Source of the DNA: Candidatus Omnitrophota bacterium
GTDB lineage: Bacteria; Omnitrophota; Gorgyraeia; 2-01-FULL-45-10
Reading direction: 5' to 3'
Length of the DNA: 5,738 nucleotides
Assembly: GCA_026387115.1 (NCBI GenBank)
Contig: JAPLMI010000081.1
Span: 1 to 5,738 of the forward strand
Part shown: in pieces, positions 1 through 4,242 of the stretch
How the letters are laid out: each line of letters opens with the position of its first letter
Numbering within the stretch: the stretch's first letter is position 1
Notes under the pieces: model-generated
The model's input: only the letters and a program-made list of their open reading frames with translations
Database searches by the model: none
What the model was told of the DNA's origin: nothing
Made by a program: the position numbers and the translations under genes

Positions 1-359
1 AGGCGCACTACGCATCGCTGAAAAATAAGCCTTTTTTCCAGGAATTGATCAAGTACATCATGGGCGAATACCACAAGAAGAAGGTGATGGCGCTCATATA
101 TTGGGGCGAGGACGCCATAGGCAAAGTGCGCGAGATTTGCGGCTCGACCAATCCCGAAGAGGCGGATCCCGTCTCGATACGCGGCGCGTACGGCAGGATC
201 ACGACAAAGGGCGTTTACGAAAACGTCATACATGCCTCGACCAACATGGAAGAAGCGGAGCGGGAGATCAAATTGTGGTTTCAGCCCGGCGAGATAATTG
301 TGGACCTGTATCCGATGAAGGTCGTGAAAAAACTGACGGATAGAAAAGTCTGGGCATGA
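1..359 (+). CDS. ndk: Nucleoside diphosphate kinase, C-terminal part (5' end outside window)
   Basis: Ndk transfers the gamma-phosphate of ATP to NDPs through a phospho-histidine and so balances the NTP/dNTP pools in the cytoplasm. The open frame is already running at the left edge (first full codon at 3), so the true start lies upstream. About 118 residues are visible. They show the family pattern: HYA..K.KPFF, a GEDA segment (GENA in most homologues), the G-TNPEEADP-SIRG stretch, and NVIHAS with the active-site histidine encoded at 231-233, followed by AEREIKLWF. Two things differ from the compact E. coli-type enzyme. There are a few extra residues between the SIRG motif and NVIHAS, and after the LWF motif about 25 residues continue, ending DRKVWA. 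The stop TGA (357-359) is part of the yicC ribosome binding site, so the two genes are probably translated from one message. The family call is secure; the subtype is not. Confidence 0.93.
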   Translation, partial: AHYASLKNKPFFQELIKYIMGEYHKKKVMALIYWGEDAIGKVREICGSTNPEEADPVSIRGAYGRITTKGVYENVIHASTNMEEAEREIKLWFQPGEIIVDLYPMKVVKKLTDRKVWA

Positions 360-366
360 GGATTAA

Positions 367-1245
367 ATGATCAGATCGATGACAGGGTTCGGGAAGGCAT
401 CCGAAGGATTTCGTAACGGCAAGATAACGATCGAGATTAAGACCGTCAACCATAAATTTTTTGACGCGACGCTTAAACTTCCGAACGGCATCGCCGCTTT
501 TGAAGACAGGGTAAAAGAGGCCCTTCAGAAACGGATAAAGAGGGGCAAGGTCAACCTCAATATGGTTCTTGACGGCGCGATATTGAAGGAAGAGAGAATA
601 GTCATAAACAAAAAGGTCGCGAAAAGTTATTACGCCGACCTTGCCGCGTTGAAAAAATCTCTCGGGTTAAAAGACGAGGTAGCCGTAAGGGACGTGATAG
701 CGCTTCCCGGCGTCCTGAACTACAAAGCGCTCGACGAACACATCGCAAAAATATGGCCGCGGATAAAGACGGTCCTCGACAAAGCGGTCGATAAGCTCGT
801 ATCGGACAGGGGAAAAGAAGGCAATGCCCTGGCGGCGGATCTGGCCAGGAGGGCAAGGTCGATCGATACCATGCTCGCGGTGATCAAATCGCGGGCGCAC
901 CTGAACATAGAAGAGTATAGAAGGAGATTTGCCGAACGCGTGAAAGACCTTACGAGCGGCCGCGAGATAGACAGGGGGCGCCTCGAAATGGAGGTCGCGA
1001 TATACGCGAAGAATTGCGATATCTCCGAAGAGATCACGCGCCTTAAGAACCATCTCGCGAACTTCAATAAGACGGTCTCCTCGGCCGGCGAGGTCGGCAA
1101 GAAGATCGATTTCATAGCCCAGGAACTGCATAGAGAGATAAACACGATCGGCTCCAAGGCGAGCGACTTTAAGATATCGAAGAACGTCATCGAAATAAAG
1201 GGCGAGATAGAAAAGATACGCGAGCAGGCGAAGAACATAGAGTGA
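367..1245 (+). CDS. yicC: YicC/YloC-family endoribonuclease
   Basis: The 292-residue protein has the length and both ends typical of the YicC family. The N-terminus starts MIRSMTGFGKA, the hallmark of the YicC-like N-terminal domain (roughly residues 1-155). The C-terminal DUF1732-type domain (about 205-292) carries ISEEITRLKNHL, then VGKKIDF.AQELHREINTIGSKA, and ends EKIREQAKNIE, all strongly conserved family segments. In E. coli, YicC is reported to be an endoribonuclease involved in small-RNA turnover; that role is taken from the family and is not visible in the sequence. The start is ATG 367, with GAGG at 358-361 five nucleotides upstream. This RBS overlaps the ndk stop. The stop codon overlaps the gmk start as TGATG, so gmk is probably coupled to it. 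The yicC-gmk-rpoZ order is a widely conserved bacterial neighbourhood. Long open frames on the opposite strand here are shadows. Confidence 0.95.
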   Translation: MIRSMTGFGKASEGFRNGKITIEIKTVNHKFFDATLKLPNGIAAFEDRVKEALQKRIKRGKVNLNMVLDGAILKEERIVINKKVAKSYYADLAALKKSLGLKDEVAVRDVIALPGVLNYKALDEHIAKIWPRIKTVLDKAVDKLVSDRGKEGNALAADLARRARSIDTMLAVIKSRAHLNIEEYRRRFAERVKDLTSGREIDRGRLEMEVAIYAKNCDISEEITRLKNHLANFNKTVSSAGEVGKKIDFIAQELHREINTIGSKASDFKISKNVIEIKGEIEKIREQAKNIE

Positions 1246-1826
1246 TGAGAAGGCAAGGGCACGCAGGCCGAGCCAAGTTATTCGTTATCTCCGCGCCGTC
1301 CGGATGCGGCAAGACGACCCTGTGCAATAAACTCGTCGAAGACAACCTTGGGCTCGTGAAGTCGGTATCGATGACAACGCGGCGCGCAAGGATTGGGGAG
1401 GCGGACGGCGTCGATTACCGCTTCGTGTCCGAAAAACGCTTCCGCGAGATCGCCAAAAAAGACGGTTTTCTCGAATACGAAAATAATTTCGGCCACATGT
1501 ACGGGACGCCGAGGGATTTCGTCGAAGACAATCTGAAAAGAGGCGTTTCCGTGCTGTTGAGCATAGACGTAAAAGGGGCGATGAAGGTTAGAAGCGCCCA
1601 CCCCGGGGACAGCGTCTTAATATTCCTCCTACCGCCGTCAGCCGCGGCCCTGAAGAGAAGGCTTCGCTCGCGCGAATCCGAAGACAGGCGCTCCCTTTCC
1701 AGAAGGCTCGGCCTCGCGGAAGAGGAAATGTCCTACAAAGACGTGTATGATTACAGGATCGTGAACGATCGCCTCGATCACGCCCATAAAAAATTGAAGG
1801 ATGTCATAACTTCCGAATCGAAATAA
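1245..1826 (+). CDS. gmk: Guanylate kinase
   Basis: Gmk phosphorylates GMP (and dGMP) to GDP with ATP in the cytoplasm. Counting from ATG 1245, the protein is 193 residues, normal for the family. The P-loop SAPSGCGKTT lies at about residues 16-25. The GMP-binding segment follows (SMTTRRAR.GE..GVDY.FV, with the Arg and Tyr ligands). Next come GHMYGTP, then the DVKGAM motif and the LID-like Arg-rich stretch (RLRSRESED..SLSRRL). The C-terminus has the usual YDYRIVND followed by a basic helix. I chose ATG 1245 over the in-frame GTG at 1242 because ATG shares one base with the yicC stop (TGATG), a classic coupled junction. No strong ribosome binding site is seen upstream, which also fits re-initiation. 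Its product GDP is a substrate for the Ndk encoded two genes upstream. Confidence 0.96.
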   Translation: MRRQGHAGRAKLFVISAPSGCGKTTLCNKLVEDNLGLVKSVSMTTRRARIGEADGVDYRFVSEKRFREIAKKDGFLEYENNFGHMYGTPRDFVEDNLKRGVSVLLSIDVKGAMKVRSAHPGDSVLIFLLPPSAAALKRRLRSRESEDRRSLSRRLGLAEEEMSYKDVYDYRIVNDRLDHAHKKLKDVITSESK

Positions 1827-1833
1827 TCTAAAG

Positions 1834-1839
1834 AAAGGG
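1834..1839 (+). promoter_or_regulatory. Ribosome binding site of rpoZ (decides start)
   Basis: The purine run AAAGGG ends five nucleotides before ATG 1845. A GTG at 1839 in the same frame would overlap this run and have no binding site of its own at a usable distance, so ATG 1845 is preferred. Confidence 0.5.
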
Positions 1840-1844
1840 TGAAG

Positions 1845-2054
1845 ATGCAGGACAAGAATCTGGCAATAGATAAATTAATAAACAAGGTCGGGAGCCTTTA
1901 CAAGCTTGTCATGCTCACATCGCTCAGGGCCGTTGAGTTGTCGGACGGCGCCCCGAATCTCGTCGGGGAGAGGGCGGACGCCAAACCCGTAAATGTCGCG
2001 CTTAAAGAGATAGCGGAAGGCAAGGTCTCGTATAAACTGAAAGAGAAGAAATAG
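1845..2054 (+). CDS. rpoZ: DNA-directed RNA polymerase omega subunit
   Basis: Omega binds the beta' subunit, helps RNA polymerase assembly and, in some bacteria, forms part of a ppGpp site. The predicted protein is 69 residues from ATG 1845, within the usual range for omega. The first part (LINKVGSLYKLVMLTSLRAVEL) matches the conserved helix that in most omegas reads like NRY.LV..AA.RAR.L. The second conserved block KPVNVALKEIAEGKVSY is close to the family consensus KPV..AL.EIA.GKI. The tail is short and lysine-rich. It lies 18 nt after gmk, and its TAG stop shares one base with the GTG start of coaC (TAGTG). Placement between gmk and coaBC is the standard bacterial arrangement and supports the call. 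The in-frame GTG at 1839 would add two residues. Confidence 0.92.
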   Translation: MQDKNLAIDKLINKVGSLYKLVMLTSLRAVELSDGAPNLVGERADAKPVNVALKEIAEGKVSYKLKEKK

Positions 2055-2596
2055 TGGCCAAAATTTTGACGGTGATATTGGGCGTTACGGGATCGATCGC
2101 CTCATACAGGGCTTGCGAAATCATAAACGCGCTCGTCAAAGGCTCGGTCGATGTCCGGGTCCTTTTGACAAAAGAGGCAAAAGAATTCATAACGCCCCTT
2201 ACGCTCCAGACGCTGTCGCGCAATAAGGTCATCGAGGACATGTTCGCGCTTCCCGAAAAGCGGGACCCGGTCCATACGGCGCTTGCCGAAAAGGCGGACC
2301 TGGTCCTGATAGCGCCGGCCACCGCGAATATAATCGGCAAGCTCGCCTCGGGGATTTGCGACGACATCTTAACCTGCGTCGTCTTCGCGACAGAAGCGCC
2401 CGTTCTGATAGCGCCGGCAATGAACGAAAAGATGTACAGGCACAAGATCGTTCAGGAAAACATCTCCAAACTAAAGGGTATCGGGTATAAATTTGTAGGC
2501 CCGATAAAAGGAAGGCTCGCCTGCGGCCACGAAGATATAGGACACATCGCCGACACGAAAGATATTGTCACGGAAGCAAAAAGGCTTTTGAGGTGA
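2054..2596 (+). CDS. coaC: Phosphopantothenoylcysteine decarboxylase (stand-alone CoaC)
   Basis: This FMN-dependent enzyme decarboxylates 4'-phosphopantothenoylcysteine to 4'-phosphopantetheine in coenzyme A synthesis. The 180-residue protein is one HFCD-family flavoprotein domain. It shows the N-terminal G.TGSIA.Y loop (about residues 10-18), the active-site histidine in DPVHTALAEKADL (His74), the APATANIIGK flavin/substrate segment (87-96), the APAMNEKMY motif with the key Asn124, and the GRLACG flap with catalytic Cys157. These residues line up closely with E. coli His75, Asn125 and Cys158. The start is GTG at 2054, overlapping the rpoZ stop by one base, with the purine-rich AAAGAGAAG upstream. 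Most bacteria carry CoaC fused to CoaB in one protein. Here the frame ends at TGA 2594-2596, and coaB starts inside that stop in the -1 frame, so the two enzymes are encoded as separate coupled genes. Confidence 0.94.
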   Translation: MAKILTVILGVTGSIASYRACEIINALVKGSVDVRVLLTKEAKEFITPLTLQTLSRNKVIEDMFALPEKRDPVHTALAEKADLVLIAPATANIIGKLASGICDDILTCVVFATEAPVLIAPAMNEKMYRHKIVQENISKLKGIGYKFVGPIKGRLACGHEDIGHIADTKDIVTEAKRLLR

Positions 2597-3222
2597 AAAA
2601 GATCCTTGTCACCGCAGGACCCACCCGCGAGCGTATCGACCCAATCCGGTTTATATCAAACTATTCCACAGGAAGATTCGGTTACGAGATCGCCCGAGAA
2701 GCGAGACGAAGAGGTTTTGACGTCACGCTTATCAGCGGGCCGACCGCGCTTAAAACGCCCTCCGGCGTGAAAATCGTCAGGGTCGAAACAGCTCTCGAGA
2801 TGAGAGAGGCCGTCTTAAAGCGCTCAAAAAACGCCGACTGTATCATCATGGCGGCGGCCGTCTGCGACTGGAAGGCGAAAAAACCGCGCCAAAAGAAGAT
2901 AAAAAAGCGCGGAGGCAAATTTGTTCTGGAGCTCGAACAAAATCCGGACATACTGAAAGAGCTCGGCAGGAGAAAGAGGTATGCGCTGGTCGGCTTTGCG
3001 CTTGAAACGGAAGGCCTCGAGAAAAACGCGCTAAAAAAACTCCGGGAGAAAAATCTCGATATTATTGTGGCTAATAAGCTGAACGGAAACAAGTTATTCG
3101 GCTCAAATAATATCGATATCGTAATAATAGACAGGCAAGGCCTGCGGGCCCGGTTCCGTAAAAAAACCAAAAAAGCGCTTGCCAACATTATCCTTGACAA
3201 GGCGTTAAATTTTACGATATAG
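2593..3222 (+). CDS. coaB: Phosphopantothenate-cysteine ligase (stand-alone CoaB)
   Basis: CoaB activates 4'-phosphopantothenate with a nucleotide (CTP in most bacteria) and joins it to cysteine, the step just before CoaC. The 209-residue protein covers a full CoaB domain. It opens KKILVTAGPTRE.IDPIRFISN.STGRFG, where Asn23 matches the conserved acyl-intermediate Asn. It continues with MAAAVCDWKAKKP, the KKIKK lysine cluster (about 101-105, containing the catalytic lysine position), a NPDIL segment, the VGFALETE motif (133-140) and DIIVANKL. The start is GTG 2593, giving a GTGA four-base overlap with the coaC stop. AAAAAGG at 2578-2584 is a reasonably spaced binding site, whereas the nearer GAGG runs into the GTG. 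The last codons and stop carry a promoter for the following gene. No fusion linker is left over, so this looks like a settled two-gene form rather than a fresh frameshift. Confidence 0.94.
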   Translation: MKKILVTAGPTRERIDPIRFISNYSTGRFGYEIAREARRRGFDVTLISGPTALKTPSGVKIVRVETALEMREAVLKRSKNADCIIMAAAVCDWKAKKPRQKKIKKRGGKFVLELEQNPDILKELGRRKRYALVGFALETEGLEKNALKKLREKNLDIIVANKLNGNKLFGSNNIDIVIIDRQGLRARFRKKTKKALANIILDKALNFTI

Positions 3223-3223
3223 T
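3194..3223 (+). promoter_or_regulatory. Sigma-70-type promoter for the prepilin gene
   Basis: A perfect -35 box TTGACA (3194-3199) is followed, after 18 nt, by TATAGT (3218-3223), five of six matches to the -10 consensus. It overlaps the last coaB codons and stop. Transcription would start near 3230 and give a very short leader before ATG 3244. It could also serve the tRNA-Cys and tRNA-Val genes that follow at 9 nt and 11 nt gaps, since no separate promoter was seen for them. No transcript data are available. Confidence 0.65.
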
Positions 3224-3243
3224 CGGGAAACGGGACAACGAAG

Positions 3244-3672
3244 ATGCTAAAAAAAGGCGTTACGATTATCGAGCTCCTGGTCGTGGCCGGTATTTTCCTG
3301 GCGATGATCGCGTGCCTTGCGCCATTCGTTAACATGGTAAAAGTACGTTCGCAGAGGATAGATTGCGCGAATAATTTGCGCAAACTGAGCCTCGGGCTTC
3401 ATTCATACGCGCTCGGCCATAAAGGGGCATTCCCGGCTTCTTTGGGCGAGCTTTATCCGAATTACGCCGATGACCGGAATGCGTTCGACTGCCCGGCATC
3501 CAAAACGATGGGGACAAAAGATAAGCCGGATTACAGCTATAAGGCGGGCCTTACGGAGTCGTCGGATCCCAGAGAGGCCATCGCCGAGGATCTCGACGGA
3601 AATCATCGAAAGGCCGGCAGGAATATCCTGCGCCTTAACGGCGCTGTGGAGTGGGTTAGAGCAAGGCGTTAA
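3244..3672 (+). CDS. Type IV pilin-like / pseudopilin protein (prepilin N-terminal methylation motif)
   Basis: The 142-residue protein starts MLKKG followed by VTIIELLVVAGIF, a class III prepilin signal. Prepilin peptidase would cut after Gly5, leaving Val+1 (Phe or Met is more usual) and the conserved Glu+5, then a hydrophobic helix to about residue 27 that anchors in the inner membrane and packs the filament core. Behind it are features of the DUF1559/GspG-like prepilins of PVC-type bacteria: a CANNLRKLSLGLHSYA helix, a G-FP...LYP segment, a second cysteine in FDCPAS (probably a disulfide with the first), and near the end DGNH..AGRNILRLNGAVEWV. This last part resembles the H-X9-DG motif, but with one extra residue in the spacing and Asn for Asp. 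It stands alone, with no secretion or pilus assembly genes in view, so its filament partner is unknown. The ribosome binding site is weak. It has its own promoter just upstream. Confidence 0.85.
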   Translation: MLKKGVTIIELLVVAGIFLAMIACLAPFVNMVKVRSQRIDCANNLRKLSLGLHSYALGHKGAFPASLGELYPNYADDRNAFDCPASKTMGTKDKPDYSYKAGLTESSDPREAIAEDLDGNHRKAGRNILRLNGAVEWVRARR

Positions 3673-3681
3673 GCGAAATTC

Positions 3682-3757
3682 GGCGGCTTAGCCAAGTGGT
3701 TAAGGCGGAGGTCTGCAAAACCTTTATTCTCCGGTTCGAATCCGGAAGCCGCCTCCA
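3682..3757 (+). tRNA. tRNA-Cys (anticodon GCA)
   Basis: A full cloverleaf can be folded by eye. The acceptor stem is GGCGGCT (3682-3688) with AGCCGCC (3747-3753), and the D arm is GCC/GGC. The anticodon stem is GAGGT/ACCTT with loop CTGCAAA, anticodon GCA at 3715-3717. The variable loop has five bases. The T arm is TCCGG-TTCGAAT-CCGGA. The discriminator base is T (3754), the hallmark of tRNA-Cys, and CCA is encoded at 3755-3757. It begins 9 nt after the prepilin stop codon and has no visible promoter of its own. Confidence 0.97.
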
Positions 3758-3768
3758 GAAAATTGTTT

Positions 3769-3845
3769 GGGCAGCTAGCGCAGTTGGTTAGCGCACCACG
3801 TTGACATCGTGGGGGTCACAGGTTCGAGTCCTGTGCTGCCCACCA
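3769..3845 (+). tRNA. tRNA-Val (anticodon GAC)
   Basis: The acceptor stem is GGGCAGC (3769-3775) with GCTGCCC (3835-3841), the discriminator is A, and CCA is encoded at 3843-3845. The anticodon stem CCACG/CGTGG encloses loop TTGACAT with anticodon GAC at 3803-3805, which reads GUC and GUU valine codons. The T loop is TTCGAGT. It lies 11 nt after tRNA-Cys, so the two are probably processed from one precursor. Confidence 0.97.
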
Positions 3846-3847
3846 CT

Positions 3848-3942
3848 AAACGATTTGGGCTTCGGGCCGAAAGATGTTGTATTGTTTTTCGCCCTTCGCC
3901 CGCCGGCACGCTTACAGCAGCGGCCTTACGGCCAAATCGTTT
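3848..3942. repeat. Spaced inverted repeat with GGCC mini-hairpins in both arms
   Basis: AAACGATTTGG (3848-3858) recurs as its exact reverse complement CCAAATCGTTT (3932-3942). The relationship extends inward. Reading both arms in the same orientation, each continues with six differing bases and then GGCCG. The left arm forms GGGC-TTCG-GGCC (3857-3868, one G/G mismatch). The right arm, on the opposite strand, forms GGCC-GTAA-GGCC (3922-3933). The unit is thus a palindromic mini-hairpin with a variable tetraloop present in two inverted copies about 60 nt apart. No clear target-site duplication was seen. Confidence 0.6.
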
Positions 3943-3968
3943 TAAAGGGAAACTACGTTTCCCTTTAA
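3942..3968. repeat. 12-bp perfect stem with 3-nt loop
   Basis: TTAAAGGGAAAC (3942-3953), TAC, GTTTCCCTTTAA (3957-3968) is a perfect palindrome with a three-base centre. It touches the right arm of the preceding inverted repeat at 3942. There is no T-run after it. Its arm sequence resembles those of the next two palindromes. Confidence 0.85.
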
Positions 3969-3973
3969 GGTAT

Positions 3974-3992
3974 CCCTTCCTTAAGGGAAGGG
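3974..3992. repeat. 7-bp stem-loop CCCTTCC/GGAAGGG
   Basis: CCCTTCC (3974-3980) and GGAAGGG (3986-3992) pair around TTAAG. The right side read with its loop (TTAAGGGAAGGG) resembles the left arm of the palindrome 30 nt upstream. A small GGGC/GCCC inverted repeat (3995-4006) follows directly. Confidence 0.65.
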
Positions 3993-4014
3993 TAGGGCTA
4001 GCGCCCAAAAGTTT

Positions 4015-4048
4015 TTAAGGAAAACCTTTTAGAAGGGGTTTTCCTTAA
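4015..4048. repeat. 12-bp perfect stem with 10-nt loop
   Basis: TTAAGGAAAACC (4015-4026) pairs exactly with GGTTTTCCTTAA (4037-4048) around TTTTAGAAGG. This loop can itself shorten the hairpin by pairing TT with AA. The sequence after the stem is ATG-type mixed sequence, not a T-run, so it is not a normal terminator. It ends 31 nt before tRNA-Leu. Confidence 0.85.
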
Positions 4049-4079
4049 TGTTCCTTTTCCAAAAAGAAGATTTATACCG

Positions 4080-4166
4080 GCCGAGGTGTTGGAACTGGCA
4101 TACAATGTGGATTTAAAATCCACTGGCCGTAAGGCCATGAGGGTTCAAATCCCTCCCTCGGCACCA
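4080..4166 (+). tRNA. tRNA-Leu (anticodon TAA)
   Basis: The 87-nt gene has the long variable arm of a class II tRNA. The acceptor stem is GCCGAGG (4080-4086) with CCTCGGC (4156-4162), the discriminator is A, and CCA is encoded at 4164-4166. The anticodon stem GTGGA/TCCAC holds loop TTTAAAA with anticodon TAA (4114-4116), reading UUA and UUG. The variable arm is TGGCC-GTAA-GGCCA (4124-4137), a perfect 5-bp stem. The T arm is GAGGG-TTCAAAT-CCCTC. It is 76 nt upstream of thrS in the same orientation. Confidence 0.97.
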
Positions 4167-4187
4167 AATTCGCCGAAGGCGAATTTG
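4165..4187. repeat. 10-bp hairpin at the 3' edge of tRNA-Leu
   Basis: CAAATTCGCC (4165-4174), GAA, GGCGAATTTG (4178-4187) is a perfect inverted repeat that begins inside the encoded CCA end of tRNA-Leu. It could mark the 3' trailer for processing or stabilise the thrS leader. It lacks a following T-run, so it is a poor match to an intrinsic terminator. A second, weaker stem (GAAAGC 4195-4200 with GCTTTC 4212-4217) follows. Confidence 0.75.
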
Positions 4188-4231
4188 ATCCTGAGAAAGC
4201 GACGAATAGGAGCTTTCGAAGGACCTTATCA

Positions 4232-4236
4232 AGAGG
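4232..4236 (+). promoter_or_regulatory. Ribosome binding site of thrS (decides start)
   Basis: AGAGG ends six nucleotides before ATG 4243. The in-frame TAA at 4237-4239 lies between this site and the ATG, so no longer upstream reading is possible. This supports the short N-terminus of the synthetase. Confidence 0.75.
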
Positions 4237-4242
4237 TAACTT

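Larger units (their letters stand above)
3846..4079. other. Palindrome-rich spacer between tRNA-Val and tRNA-Leu, no credible gene
   Basis: These 234 nt hold no believable coding region. Short frames that cross it start inside tRNA sequence and translate palindromes, giving lysine/arginine-rich low-quality peptides. Instead it is dense in inverted repeats, listed separately. It also has a 7-bp tandem duplication (TTCGCCC twice, 3888-3901). No hairpin is followed by a T-run, so none is a standard intrinsic terminator. No convincing promoter for tRNA-Leu was found: TTTATA at 4071-4076 is too close to the mature tRNA 5' end. Confidence 0.75.

Noticed and set aside
720..1262. 180-codon open frame on the minus strand opposite yicC
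   Set aside because: It is a shadow of the strongly supported yicC gene, with low-complexity Ser/Arg/Leu content.
2570..2600. Programmed -1 frameshift making a CoaBC fusion
   Set aside because: The A-run has five A's and is not in phase as a proper A AAA AAG slippery heptamer, and coaB has its own start and binding site.
2682..3383. 233-codon open frame on the minus strand opposite coaB
   Set aside because: The plus strand carries a clear CoaB here. The antisense frame is a by-product of codon usage and has no recognisable domain.
3630..3644. GCGCC-TTAAC-GGCGC hairpin near the end of the prepilin gene as a terminator
   Set aside because: It lies within codons, is only 5 bp and has no T-run; chance is likely.
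3991..4006. GCTAGCGC shared with the 5' part of tRNA-Val, as evidence of a tRNA-derived repeat or attachment site
   Set aside because: Eight bases is within chance, and there is no integrase gene or longer duplication of a tRNA 3' end in the window.
3775..4018. Overlapping short open frames on both strands across tRNA-Val and the palindrome spacer (3809-4018 +, 3775-4008 -)
   Set aside because: They start in tRNA-Val sequence and translate it into the well-known spurious peptides (for example TGLEPVTPT), then run through palindromes. There is no ribosome binding site or protein-like composition.
4188..4242. Possible T-box or tRNA-mimic leader for thrS; the stretch GACGAATAGGAGCTTTC loosely recalls T-box stem I segments
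   Set aside because: The leader is far too short, there is no T-box antiterminator sequence and no terminator, and the only stem is 6 bp.
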